Origin: Nematopogon swammerdamellus
Lineage: Eukaryota; Arthropoda; Insecta; Lepidoptera; Adelidae
DNA: 64,000 nucleotides
Direction of reading: 5' to 3'
Assembly: GCA_946902875.1 (NCBI GenBank)
Contig: OX336343.1
Coordinates: forward strand, 3,820,754 to 3,884,753
A program made the translations under genes and the position numbers. Under the pieces are notes generated by a model. The model was not told the DNA's origin, did not search any database, and saw nothing but the letters and a program-made list of their open reading frames with translations. This document shows, one piece after another, positions 41,631-52,792 of the stretch. Every line of letters begins with the position of its first letter. Position 1 is the first letter of the stretch.

Positions 41631-41890
41631 CTATACTCAAATCAAAACAAACGTGCAGCTCGCACAACAAAATTTTATGGCTTAGTGAACGGAGATTCCC
41701 TTTACTAAGCCATAAAACTTTATTATGCGAACTGCATGTTTGTTTTGATTTGAGTATAGTGACTAGCTAGACTATTCTCAAATCAAAACCAACGCGCAGT
41801 TCGCATAATAAAGTTTTATGGCTTAGTAAAGGGAATCTCCGTTCACTAAGCCATAAAACTTTGTTGTGCGAGCTGCACGTTTGTTTTGAT
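41631..41890. mobile_element. Two ~125-bp hairpins in inverted arrangement
   Basis: 41631-41760 folds on itself (actatactcaaatcaaaac ... gttttgatttgagtatag) around ggagattccctttac. 41771-41890 is the reverse complement of the first with a few changes, separated by gactagctag. Both contain ttttatggcttagt and its complement. Confidence 0.92.
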
Positions 41891-42477
41891 AATAGTTATA
41901 GAGCATATCAATTAACTTTGCTTGTTAACTAGGTATAGGTATCCTTGGTTTTTGGTGGTCGCGTTTTTTTTAATTTATATTATAATACCTACTTTCACCG
42001 GGAAACGTTCGACGACGACGACGACGACGACGGTGGCCTTGTCCGGAATCTTGCATTGTAAAAATAAGATTTTATTTAAAACATTTTAAAGTCAAGTCAC
42101 TTTTATACACATACAGTTTCATTGAAATCGCTTCTTCTCTAGAAAAATAATCTTTCTACCTCTACAAATGTATTTATATACCTCTCCGTGTAAGCTTTCA
42201 CGACGTGAAAGCTTCGTCTTCAACCAAATTTCGCTCATTCTCAACATCAGCTCCGCCGGAGCCTTTTGGTACACTCGAAGAATTCGTGAATATTTAATAT
42301 GAGTACACATTCCACTTGAGCTACACAGCGCACGAGCTCGCACGTACATTTATTTAGCTCACATTTGCACAAATGGGCACAGAAGTAATGTAATTAGATT
42401 TTACTTAGAACGAATCCGACCTGCTTCAAATATTCCAAGTAATGCTGTAAAACGTTACGGGCTTTATGTACACTATA
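41891..42477. other. No gene; cga microsatellite
   Basis: A gacgacgacgacgacgacg run lies at 42012-42030. A small hairpin, gctttcacgacgtgaaagc, is at 42189-42207. Confidence 0.5.
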
Positions 42478-42772
42478 GCTACACCTGCTGCTTCACCGTT
42501 CGGAACCGGTGTAAAACTGTAGGCCCCTTCCCTTGCCCCTTACTAGGTGGTAGGCTCAAATTGTAGCCGACTGGGTTGGTACCACCGTACTGCATGTAAG
42601 ATGGCCGCATAGCAGCCTCGGTTGTGTTCTCCTCTAGTCCAGTATAGCCAGCAATCCAGGGAAGACAACGGTATGGCACCTACCTTCTCGGAGGTGATAT
42701 TGGCTGGTCGGAGCATGCGCTTTGGCCCCTCCGACTCAGCCACCCATACCGGATTACATAAAAAAAATACAT
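42478..42772 (+). mobile_element. SINE-F, head missing, intact 3' end (plus)
   Basis: Begins at ctacacctgctgcttcacc and ends cccataccggattacataaa plus A-run, giving the SINE-F 3' end. Diagnostic blocks: tactaggtggtaggctc, gatggccgcatagcagcc, ggtgatattggctggtcgg. Confidence 0.88.
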
Positions 42773-42867
42773 TTTGTCCGAGGCAAACGTCTCAAGGCTG
42801 AATTCGAGTGATAATGTTAGCTGAATAAACACGCATATTATTTACTGATAGATAACACGCCATTCAT

Positions 42868-43200
42868 TCACATGTGTCGCGGTGCGGACGACTTTCTCGT
42901 CTCGCGTGCGCCCGCGCGACGCGGCCGTCTCAATATTATTTTTAACCGGTATTTTTCTGCGGCAGGCATTCCGGTTTGTGGCGGGAGAGGCGAGCCCACG
43001 GCGTGCCGGCCTGCGATTGGTCGAGAGACATCGTACGATGTTGCGGCGGTGACGTCACGAGACAGAGACAAAGTCTCTCTCGCTCGGTTGTATTCGCGTG
43101 CGAGCATAACGCACGATTCTGCTCTACACAACAGTTCAACGCTACGCAGACCAGACTGCTTAGTCTAGCCAAGCCACATGGATGTCATGTCAGAGTCAGA
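42868..43200 (+). promoter_or_regulatory. CpG-rich promoter-like patch
   Basis: GC- and CpG-rich against AT-rich flanks. It holds an inverted CCAAT (gattgg, 43015), a CRE-like tgacgtca (43050) and an ATG context at 43179 (ccacatggatg) that opens only nine codons before TGA. No TATA box or downstream exon is recognised. Confidence 0.25.
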
Positions 43201-43256
43201 TGGATGAGTTTTGTAGAAGAGTCGAGAGCATATTTCATTAAGAAATTCGGGGTCAA

Positions 43257-43760
43257 CTATGATGGCACCATAAATTCCGCTGATTTAAGACGTGGCTCCA
43301 ACGCCATCGCGTCTGTCATTGAAGTTCGTGTTCATACTCGTATTAACGCCGATGAAGACATAATTATAATTAAACGATCTTTCGACAGGACATACAAATT
43401 ATATTGTCTCACTGTCTGTACATACTTACATACAGTGATTTGGTTGAAGCGCTTCATTGAATCTCTCCATTTTATGCGTTTTTTAGCTATATCTAAAACA
43501 AAAAGTTTCTTCATGATGACACTATAAATTCCGCTGATTTAAGACGTGGCTCTAACGCCACCGCGTCTGTCATTGAAGTTCATATTAATATTAGCGCAGA
43601 TGAAGACATCATTAATTAAATGATCTTCCGACAGCAGAAACAAATTATTGCCTTACTTTACGTACCTACATACAGTGATTTGGTTGAAGCGCTTCATTGA
43701 ATCGCTCCCTGATGCGGTTTTTTAGTTTTATCTCAATCAAAAAATGTTTGCGTTGAACGT
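43257..43760. repeat. ~254-bp tandem duplication
   Basis: taaattccgctgatttaaga at 43271 recurs at 43525, and tacagtgatttggttgaagc at 43432 recurs at 43673. Copies are about 85% identical. The frame through the first copy (to 43527) has no known domain and is broken in the second. Confidence 0.85.
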
Positions 43761-44590
43761 TATTAGCTCACTGGATCATACATACATACATACAAAACTT
43801 CACGCACGTTTCCGAGTGGCGTAGGCAGAGACAACGGATCTCCACGTGCCACGGATCCTGCCTGACACATATCTGCCGCCTTTTCCACTCTCATAATGTT
43901 CTTCCACGTACAATTTTATCAAGTTGACAATGTTTTTGAACTTACTGACTGACTGTAATACTTACATTTTGCAAATTGTGTTGAATGTAATTTGATTTTG
44001 TTGCAATTTGATAACCTTGTGTGTATCGTAGACGGAAAATCGAAGGTGTGTAATAGATAGGGTATATGCCTGAAAATAAATAATAATTTGATATCCCGGG
44101 GCCAAAATCGCTTAATAAAATTTATTTTTAGCTTACTTTTGTTTTAGGTTAATTTTAGTTTATATTTTCTAGTTATTGTATGTTCTTTCTGTTTATTTAA
44201 TTTTTATGTTCTCTTTCTGTTTAATAAATTTTACTCTATTTGATACTTAAATGAAATAAATAACAAAACTCGCGAAAGAAGAAAAGCGAACGAAACTCCG
44301 AGAAACGAATTAGATTTGACGAAATATAACTAAGAGCCTGGAATTGGGCTGGGAGCTGAGTAATACGAAAAGAGCAGATCTTATAACGAAAATAGGTTTC
44401 TTGAAGATCATATGACAAGCATTATGAGACGCGTGCGAACGAAGCAACGAGAAACAATTTGATTGATATTGGCGGTGCCATCTTTCCACACGCAGAAGAA
44501 GGAACATTCAGAAAGAGCCAAGAAGCGCAAAGCTGTGACAATCTAAAGGCCCCTATAGATTGTTAATCGACTTCAAAAACTGTTTTAAAA
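43761..44590. other. No gene recognised
   Basis: A short acatacatacatac run and AT-rich DNA. Minus frames at 44236-44507 have no domain. Confidence 0.4.
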
Positions 44591-44794
44591 AACATTGCAC
44601 CGACTTCAAAAAACAACTGGAACTGAAAAGTGTTAAATAATATTTTGATTCATATTCGGACCGCACAAAAGGGGTCCATCTATCAATTTTCAGGTGTGCT
44701 TTTGTACCGCCTTCAACTCAAGGGTCCAAATTTGAATCAAAATATTATTTAACACTTTTCAGTTCAAGTGGTTTTTTAAAGTCGGTGCAATGTT
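44591..44794. mobile_element. Foldback element, 72-bp arms
   Basis: 44591-44662 and 44723-44794 are reverse complements with about six mismatches. The arms start aacattgcaccgacttcaaa. The centre holds gtgtgcttttgtaccgcctt, shared with repeat E pieces. Confidence 0.9.
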
Positions 44795-44811
44795 TTTTTT
44801 ATGTAAACCAA

Positions 44812-45125
44812 CGTGGGTGGCTGTGTCGAGGGACCAATGGTACAGTCGACAGAGCCAAAAACACCTCTCCTCGCGAAACCACGCTCAGTGAGGCGCCATG
44901 CCAGCAAATTTGCGGACTGTTACTAGGCTGTCTAGCCCGTTGATACGAGACGTTAGAAGACACCCAGTCTAAAGAATCCGGGAAACACTCGCCGGAAGAC
45001 AGTTCCACACCCTAGCGGTGCGACAAAGAAACGATTTTGAGAACTGATGGGTTCTCAAAAGCCCAATGTCAACAAAAAGGGTGTTCGGTTTCTCTGCGGC
45101 GAGTGCTGCGAAGATAGATTGGATG
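44812..45125 (-). mobile_element. LINE-G 3' end, uninterrupted (minus)
   Basis: On the minus strand: gttctcaaaatcgtttctttg, then a frame reading RTARVWNCLP-type residues and VFPDSL, then the 3' UTR ending ccacccacgttggtttacat. It is the intact reference for the copy split at 28502. Confidence 0.8.
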
Positions 45126-45395
45126 GCAAGAAATAAGACAACTACTTTTAAGGGATACTTTTAGTTTCAATCTTTCAGTTTACTATGTATTATTATTAAA
45201 TATTTCCTTTGTAAGATACTTAAATGTTTTCTCAAAACTATAATTCTATCATTACATACTTTCTTATGGTTACGGTTGTAATGCCATTTGTATTATAAGA
45301 TTTGAAGAAGTCATTAATTTTAGCAAACTTCTATATATGGAAAGCCTACTAAATCCTTTCGACCAAATATTCTCCCATATTTTTCAATGTAAGCC
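45126..45395. other. No gene recognised
   Basis: AT-rich DNA upstream of an RTE fragment. Confidence 0.4.
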
Positions 45396-45812
45396 TATTT
45401 CTTGTGGACTCTGATGGTCGCTGTTGTCCAAAGGTTGAAAGTTGCCCAGCGAGCAATGGAGCGAGCCATGCTGGGAATATCGCTACGTGATATGGTGCGT
45501 AACGAGGCAATCCGCCGACGCACCAAAGTAGTCGATATTGGACACCGGGTGGCTAAGCTCAAATGGCAGTGGGCTGGGCACGTTAGCCGAAGAGACGATG
45601 ACCGTTGGAGTAACCGTGTCCTACACTGGCGGCCGTGGACAGGAAAACGGAGTGTGGGAAGACCACCCGCCAGGTGGGACGACGACATCAAGTACGCCGG
45701 CGGAAATCAGTGGTTCCGTATCGCTGAAGGCCGGGAGGACTGGAGGAAAATTGGAGAGGCGTATGTCCAGCAGTGGACGCTCACACGCTGACTGACTGAC
45801 TGACTGACTATT
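45396..45812 (+). pseudogene. RTE-type LINE C-terminal fragment with gact tail
   Basis: The frame reads WTLMVAVVQRLKVAQRAMER, MLGISLRDMVRNEAIRRRTK, VAKLKWQWAGHVSRRDDDRW, SVGRPPARWDDDIKYAGG and GEAYVQQWTLTR, then TGA and a ctgactgactgactgact tail. It covers only the last ~130 residues of ORF2, uninterrupted. It shares about 60-65% of residues with the RTE at 17043 by eye, so it is a different subfamily; the tail (gact versus tgatga) differs too. Confidence 0.88.
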
Positions 45813-46171
45813 TCTTGGGAAGTACGTTTCAACTTAAAGAAATCAAGCACACAATTAAAGTGTTTTGTTTGTCGCTAAATTCGTAGAAAATTAGTCAGTT
45901 TAGCGAATTGTTCCCTAACTCGGCAACGCTAGCGGCAATATGAGTTCGTGGTCGTTCGTGACGTTGTTTTTGTGAGAAAGCGCTGATACTACGTCAAAAA
46001 CTTGAAAAAAAACTTCATAATCATATTGCAATATTCTTTGGTATCATCATCATGCATTCATGAACTAGGTCAATACAGCTTGCAGCGTCGTTGTGGCTTC
46101 ATCTATTTTTAGTTGGATTTTACGAAGCGCACGAAAACAAGTTCTTGCTTTTTTCTGTTCCTAGACTGTTT
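45813..46171. other. No gene recognised
   Basis: Unremarkable DNA between the LINE tail and a SINE. Confidence 0.4.
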
Positions 46172-46522
46172 TTTTTATGGAAACTGACACGGTTAGCTAC
46201 ATCACCTACAACATCCGTGATGTCAGCCCATAACACCGGGTATTCTAGGTGCCATGTCAGGGCTTCCCTTCATTTCATGTCGGCTACACTGAACTGGACG
46301 GAAAACGCGAACTATTTACACATGCGGCCGTTTCGACGCTGACGTTTCGTTCAGTGCGGTGGTATCGACCCGCCCGGGATAAACCCTACCACCTAGTAAG
46401 GTAAGAAGGGAAGGGACCTACAGTTTAACGTGGAATCCGAACCACGGTCAGCCTCCAACGGTCGAGCGGTCACCCATCCTACCGCACCACTGAGCTACTC
46501 TCGGAGCTACCAAGAGGCTGAC
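46172..46522 (-). mobile_element. SINE-A, full body, 5S part deleted (minus)
   Basis: T run, atggaaactgacacggttag, body, B-box, cggtcacccatcc, then a jump to accgcaccactgagctac; the 5S box A and IE region are deleted. agactg on both sides may be the target duplication. Confidence 0.88.
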
Positions 46523-46974
46523 GAGACTGCGTCAGTGCTTTTGTTATTATATACATTATACAGTGGTTGTCGAAGCAGTGGTTCTATACTTTCCAAGTAC
46601 CGGGCCAGGCACAGTACCCGAAGCACATAGAAAACCTAGATAACCAAAATCAAACTAGGAACACGTAGGCAGTGCGTAATGGAAAATTGTCTAGAATAAA
46701 GCAGATTTAGTGATAAACGGATCCATCAATCATACTCCAAGTCTAGACAAACAGATAAAGCGCGCATAAGGATTATAATCTTAGATACATATCAATTTAT
46801 ATCTAGTCTAAAAGAAGCCTAATACGTCAATAAGAATCAATACGTCAATCATGTGATTTATGGCGCCACAATGAAAATTAAATTTATTATGCGTCGGCTC
46901 TTAAACGTCAATTATTTAAATGTGTACCTATTTGGTCATATGAGGCACCTCATACATAAAACCTTTCACCCAAC
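46523..46974. other. No gene recognised
   Basis: Spacer before the satellite. Confidence 0.4.
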
Positions 46975-48200
46975 ATAATCTACAAATGCACTATGAGGCG
47001 CATGTTGCATTGCACACAACTTCTAACCGAACATAATCTACAAATGCACTATGAGGCGCATGTTACGTTCCACACAACTTCTAACCGAACATAATCTGCA
47101 AATGCACTATGAGGCGCATGATACATTGCACACAACTTCTCACCCAACATAATCTGCAAATGCACTATGAGGCGCATGTTGCATTGCACACAACTTCTAA
47201 CCGAACATAATCTACAAATGCACTATGAGGCGCATGTTACGTTCCACACAACTTCTAACCGAACATAATCTGCAAATGCACTATGAGGCGCATGATACAT
47301 TGCACACAACTTTTAACCGAACATAATCTACAAATGCACTATGAGGCGCATGTTACGTTCCACACAACTTCTAACCGAACATAATCTGCAAATGCACTAT
47401 GAGGCGCATGATACATTGCACACAACTTTTAACCGAACATAATCTACAAATGCACTATGAGGCGCATGTTACGTTCCACACAACTTCTAACCGAACATAA
47501 TCTGCAAATGCACTATGAGGCGCATGATACATTGCACACAACTTTTAACCGAACATAATCTACAAATGCACTATGAGGCGCATGTTACGTTCCACACAAC
47601 TTCTAACCGAACATAATCTACAAATGCACTATGAGGCGCATGCTACATTGCACACAACTTCTAACCGAACATAATCTGCAAATGCACATGAGGCGCATGT
47701 TACGTTCCACACAACTTCTAACCGAACATAATCTGCAAATGCACTATGAGGCGCATGATACATTGCACACAACTTCTAACCGAACATAATCTACAAATGC
47801 ACTATGAGGCGCATGTTACGTTCCACACAACTTCTAACCGAACATAATCTGCAAATGCACTATGAGGCGCATGATACATTGCACACAACTTTTAACCGAA
47901 CATAATCTACAAATGCACTATGAGGCGCATGTTACGTTCCACACAACTTCTAACCGAACATAATCTACAAATGCACTATGAGGCGCATGCTACATTGCAC
48001 ACAACTTCTAACCGAACATAATCTGCAAATGCACATGAGGCGCATGTTACGTTCCACACAACTTCTAACCGAACATAATCTGCAAATGCACTATGAGGCG
48101 CATGATACATTGCACACAACTTTTAACCGAACATAATCTACAAATGAACAATGAGGCTAAGGTTACATTGCATACAACTTCTAACCAAACATAATATTGT
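46975..48200. repeat. 58-bp satellite with higher-order repeats, ~21 copies
   Basis: The unit is aacataatctacaaatgcac, tatgaggcgcatgttacgtt, ccacacaacttctaaccg. Two monomer types alternate (ctacaaa...gttacgttcc and ctgcaaa...gatacattgc), giving a 116-bp dimer. A block with a one-base-deleted monomer (gcacatgagg, 47692 and 48039) and a catgctacattg monomer (47641 and 47988) repeats at 347 bp, that is six monomers less one base. Edge monomers are diverged. Confidence 0.95.
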
Positions 48201-49431
48201 ATAAATGCACTTTGTGGCGCATGTTATACAATTTCTCAGCCAACATTATCTACAAATGCACACAATTTGCATCAGACTGTTCGTAACACGCGTGTTGGTG
48301 AAGAACTGAAGATACGTGAGTCCACAAGTGACAGATATGGCACTAGCCTAGCTGTGCCCGCGGCTCCTCCGGTCGCGGTAAAAGAATTATCGTTTTTTTT
48401 TTTCGAATTCGTTCACTTCTTACCTCAATGCTCGGGCTCTTATGAATAATGGCGTGATGCTATAATAGCCTGGCGGAGATGTACCGCATTACAAAAACTG
48501 TAAGCGAATTATGTTAAGCCGTTCTTGAGTTATATATAAGCGAACATACATGCATACATACATACATATACACACACACACACAGGCGGCAGACGTTGGA
48601 CTTAAAACATATTATTGTAGGGACGGCATATGTAAGAGTTCCAGCCTTATGTGATATTTTTGCTCGAAACAAACTTCGGGTCTGTTGAGTGACTACTATA
48701 GTTTGGCGCGTTATACGTATACCTACCAAGTTTGGACAACCGTTTGTATGTCTATAACATATTATTATATATGCACCTCATTAAGTCCATTGGTCGGACA
48801 GCCGGAACTCCAGCCAGAGTGATATCAATCAGAGCGAAATTCACACGGCCACAGTTCCACACACGGCCGCCGACATATTTCAAGCAAATTGGAAGCGATC
48901 CGTTACTCGAGAGGCACTTGGGGAAGCAGTAGATTAAGTGCCTCCTGCTCCAGTCGGCGGTGAGGACTCATTTAGTAGGTTCCGATGCTGCGCTTCTTGG
49001 AACATCGACTGATGGCGTGCCGGCGGAGTAGCCGCCATCTTGGAGTTCACGTTACAATATGTTTGTGGTGTCACTTACCGATGGATTTCATTACGTCCTC
49101 CAAGAACATAAATATTGGCATAGTCGTGTCGTGCACCGAGCAAGAGTAATTAAATTACTATAATGTCCGTTGAAGAGGTGTAGGAATTTACCAAGGCTCG
49201 TGGTTTTGGAATGAACTCTGAAAATAGTAGAATTTTAGAATTTTCTTATTGTTTGAAATTTATCCCATGTAAAAATTCACAGATCGCATGCATTGCATGA
49301 CCTTCGGGTACATTGAAAATTACTTATAGGGCGTATTCAAATAAAGGAAAAATGTGTCAATGTTGAAAAATTTAGAAGAAAAACTTCAATTAAAAAATTA
49401 AAATTCTTAATTTTCAAGTATACGAGTATGC
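48201..49431. other. No gene recognised; cata/ca microsatellite
   Basis: A catacatacatacatataca then cacacaca run is at 48547-48585, followed by a Helitron-like gcggcagacgttgga. A GC-richer patch at 48880-49080 has no recognisable coding. Confidence 0.45.
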
Positions 49432-49818
49432 GTCAGCCTCGATAGCTCAGTGGTGCAGACAGTCGACTGTCGCTATTGAATGTTAAGCAACGCTGGGTGC
49501 GGTCAGTACTTGGATGGGTGACCGCTGACCGTTGGAGGCTGACCGAGGTTCGGATTCCTCATAAAACTGTAGGTCCCTTCCCTCCTAATCTTACTTGGTG
49601 GTAGGGTTTAACCCGCCCGGGTTGGTACCACCGCACTGAATGAAACGTCGGTCTAAACGGCTATGTAAATAGTTTGTGTTTTCCGACCAGTTCAGTGTAG
49701 CCGGCACGATCAAAAAGGGGGAAGCACTGACATGGCACCTAGTTCACCCGGTGTTATGGGCTGACATCACGGACGTTGTAGGTGATGTAGCCAACCGTGT
49801 CAGTTTACATAAAAAAAA
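49432..49818 (+). mobile_element. SINE-A, full length (plus)
   Basis: gtcagcctcgatagctcagt (A-box), gtcgctattgaatgttaagc then gcggtcagtacttggatggg (5S core), gaggttcggattcc (B-box), full body, gtcagtttacataaaaaaaa. The small cgctattgaat insertion is shared with the 14648 copy, defining a subgroup. Confidence 0.93.
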
Positions 49819-50633
49819 ATGCATACACGAAATCCATTTTACGAGTAACTACTCACACTGCGAGAGATAAGACGACTCGTAACTCGCGTAAAGGAAAATA
49901 AAAAAAAATCATAACTCCCAAATTTTTCACTCTTTTCAAAAAATCAAAAACACATCCCCAGATCAATCTACAATATAAAAATATAAAAGTTTAAAATATA
50001 TGTTTAAAAATATGTATATAAGTGGCCTTTTTAAACCCCCAAAAACGGCTATTTTAAGCGATTTTTTGCGATTATCTCAAAAACTCTCAAACTTTATAAA
50101 TTATTTTTTTCACCATCTTGTAGCGTAGTAATTTACTCCATGACCATTACTTACAGATTTATTATTACTATAAAAAATAACTTCAAACTGCAATCACCGA
50201 CGGCGACTCCACGGCAGCCGGACGTTACGTCACAGACGAAGCAGCCTCTTGATTTACAGCCGCTAATAACACGAGCCTCTGAAAGCCAACTAATCCTCGG
50301 GCGAAGTATTCTAAGGCCAAGTCTGAGCACGTGTCGACAACCCTAATCCGCTATACATGAATGCCGCGCCGCCGCCGCCGCGACCTACAGGGTTGTGCCA
50401 TTGGTATTGGGGGGCCGCCGCGCCGCCGTGCGTAAATCAGTGACTTGTGCTGTTTTGATTGGAGACCGAATTACTCTAAGTAGTAGCCTATCGTCGAGTC
50501 ACTGACGAAACGTTTGCAACGCAGAAGCGTTGTAAACAATTTTTTTGCACTGTGTTGCCACATGCAATATCTACATGTTGTCATTTCGATATCGTCCAAC
50601 AAATTGGCAGTCATAGGTTAGAGCAGAGGTTCC
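49819..50633. other. No gene; GC-rich patch at 50360-50430
   Basis: gccgccgccgccgcgac-type runs without a reading frame I can assign. Confidence 0.4.
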
Positions 50634-50680
50634 CAAACTTTTTAGATTACTCCCTCAGAATATTGAGTGGGTTTTTTTTC
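50634..50680 (+). mobile_element. hAT-like left end, partner not found
   Basis: cagaggttcccaaacttttt matches the left end at 14460. No matching right end was found downstream, so the copy is probably truncated. Confidence 0.5.
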
Positions 50681-50819
50681 GCCTCCCGTGAGTTACATAG
50701 TTATCAATACCTACTAATAAATCTGTAAGTGATGGTCATGGAGTAAGGTTCTTTGTTTTATGAATGACATAGTGCGTCTGTAGACTCTATGTATGATACT
50801 AAAACTAAATTGAGGATTT

Positions 50820-51077
50820 TTAGACATATTTTCTGTATGTATGTGTGTTCCTCCATAACTCTTAAACTGATCCTCCGAATTCGATGAAACTTAGTGCAAG
50901 CACATTTGATTATACGCACCACAGTAAATAAAATTGAGTTCCGGTTACGCTAAGATGTGGCTCTTATACAAACCGAATTGTTCCGCCCGGCGAAATAAAG
51001 GTACGGTAGCGGGCTTACTTACTTTCGTCTTTTTAACACGAATTTCACGCGAGCGAAGCCGCGGACAAAAGCTAGTT
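50820..51077 (+). mobile_element. Non-autonomous Helitron (plus)
   Basis: cctccataactcttaaactg, gaattcgatgaaacttagtg, then ggcttacttactttcgtc and the hairpin cgcgagcgaagccgcggac with aaaagctagt at the end. Confidence 0.75.
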
Positions 51078-51245
51078 TCTAATAAAAACACCTATATGTA
51101 TTTAAGGGTATGCAAAAAATCATTTTAATTAGCTGAAATGTGAAGTTTTCGAAAATTTTCGAATGAATTGTTGCAAATTAACGACAGACGGCGCGTAATA
51201 CTGTCGTCCGTATATTTTGAACATGGCGAGTAATGTAACTAATGA

Positions 51246-51332
51246 AAAACCGGCCAAGTGCGAGTCGGGCTCGCGCACCGAGGGTTCCGTACCACCAAGT
51301 GATTGACCGGTTTTTAGGGTTCCGTATTCCGT
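51246..51332 (+). repeat. Repeat C 5' end, truncated (plus)
   Basis: aaaaccggccaagtgcgagt to gggttccgtaccaccaagtg, then joined to a fragment of its other end (ggtttttagggttccgtatt). Confidence 0.75.
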
Positions 51333-51334
51333 AG

Positions 51335-51442
51335 ATGGCCGTGTCACTGCTTTCCCTTGTTCGTGCCGGCTACACTGAACTGGAGAAAACAAGAGACGGG
51401 ACCTACAGTTTTACGTGGTATCCGAACCACAGCCAGCCTCAA
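51335..51442 (-). mobile_element. SINE-A fragment with internal deletion (minus)
   Basis: cgtgccggctacactgaact joined to gacctacagttttacgtgg and aaccacagccagcctc; about 130 bp of body missing, head absent. Confidence 0.75.
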
Positions 51443-51647
51443 GCTTCATCAATCAAAATGTCCTCCAATATACAAAACTTAATTACTTAAATAAATATGT
51501 AGGTATACTATTACTCATTAGCGCCGTCGTCGTCGCCTAATTTGATATGTTCCGGACGTGCTAGCAAAGGAATAATTAGCTTAATTAGCATCATGTTCAT
51601 TTTCGCATATAACAAACTACACGTGAATTTGTATTTTATAAACAACA

Positions 51648-51857
51648 AGCTGTGCCCGCGGCTCCGCCCGCTCTCATATTTCACTTCACTGCTAACCTCA
51701 TAAGCCATTTAGCGTGATAGTAAGTAGCCTATAGTTGATGGGAAGAATCAAGCTATCCGTAGATTTTTTTTTTATTAAAATCTGTTCAGTAGTTCTCGAG
51801 TTATAAGCGGACAGACAGACAGACAGAAAGCAGACGTTGGATTTTATTATAGGTAAG
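51648..51857 (-). mobile_element. Non-autonomous Helitron (minus)
   Basis: acaagctgtgcccgcggctc, cttcactgctaacctcataa, gtagttctcgagttataagc and cagacgttggattttattat; reverse complement of the 32134 copy. Confidence 0.8.
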
Positions 51858-51924
51858 GAAAGGATAAGGATAAGGAAGGAAGGATAAGGATCTGTACCAG
51901 ATAATGTAATCTTAGCTACATAAA

Positions 51925-52440
51925 GCCGGGTCCAAACATTGCGAGCCTGCTTGCACGGCAGGCAGCCTCGGCCGAGTCGCATGCCTCGGTCAGTCAGGTC
52001 AGTACGCGCCTCGCCCGAGGCAAGCGCACGCGCGGCCTCGGGCGAGCGTTGCCTCGGCCGATCCGCCCGCTGTCGGTTTTTTGTCGCGCTCAAAGGAGCC
52101 TCAGTCCGTTTGCCGCGCGCACGCAAGACGGACGCTGTGTGCCTCGCTCGCCTCGCTCGTTCGTGACATGGATAGGGAGCTGTCTCATCTTGACAACTCG
52201 CAATAATGTTCGGACGGAATATGGCTCGGCTTTTCCTCGTGAGGCAGCCTCGCGACAATTGATTTTGTAGCGAGGCAGCCTCGCGCGGCAAATCGTCGCG
52301 CGGCATACGGCCGAGGCAGCCTCGCCATATGCCGCGCTCAGTCAGTACGCGGCCTGGACAGTGCGCGGCAACCGGGGGCAACAACGTGTAGGCGCGAGGC
52401 GAGCCCGCGAGCCACATTTAGTAGCAAGTCAAACATGGCG
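51925..52440. repeat. GC-rich island with gaggcagcctcg palindromes
   Basis: gaggcagcctcg occurs at 52233, 52274 and 52313 and a variant (caggcagcctcg) near 51959. The island opens with gggtccaaacattgcgagc, a relative of which recurs near 63840. Long open frames on the minus strand (51698-52417) are by-products of GC content and run into a Helitron. Confidence 0.5.
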
Positions 52441-52507
52441 CCGCCAATTATCTGTCCATTGTGCGAGCGAGTGCGCGAGGCAGCGTAGCACACACAAAAA
52501 AACGATT

Positions 52508-52614
52508 TAAAAAAAAGGCCAAGTGCGAGTCGGACTCGCGCGCCGAGGTTTCCGTACCACCACGTAATTGGTCGGTTTTTATTATTTATTGTTTTACTTT
52601 AGAGTTTGCACTTT
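52508..52614 (+). repeat. Repeat C variant, 5' end (plus)
   Basis: ggccaagtgcgagtcggact to ttttactttagagtttgcac; pairs in opposite orientation with 26850-26945. Confidence 0.75.
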
Positions 52615-52639
52615 AATCAATCAAGTTTAATTTTGCCAG

Positions 52640-52792
52640 CCACGAGTCAGTAAGCCTGGAGGCGCTATACATAGGAGGACAGGGGTAGCCGCGCGTCGGC
52701 GCACACGCGCCAGCGCGTCAGTCTAGCGCCGGCGACCGATCTTAGTCTCCGTCCGCCGCTCAGGCGGAGCGAACGTGCGCGTCTGTCACAAA
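52640..52792 (+). promoter_or_regulatory. CpG-rich 5' region of the THAP exon
   Basis: GC- and CpG-rich, with an arthropod initiator-like gcgtcagtct at 52714 about 75 bp before the ATG and no TATA box. Position and composition fit a TATA-less promoter and 5' UTR; this is inference. Confidence 0.35.

Noticed and set aside
42976..43527. 183-codon frame downstream of the CpG patch
   Set aside because: It runs from the GC-rich patch into a tandem duplication whose second copy is not open; no domain.
51698..52417. 239-codon minus-strand open frame as a gene
   Set aside because: It runs from a GC-rich repeat island into a Helitron, has an Arg/Ala-rich composition set by GC content and no domain.
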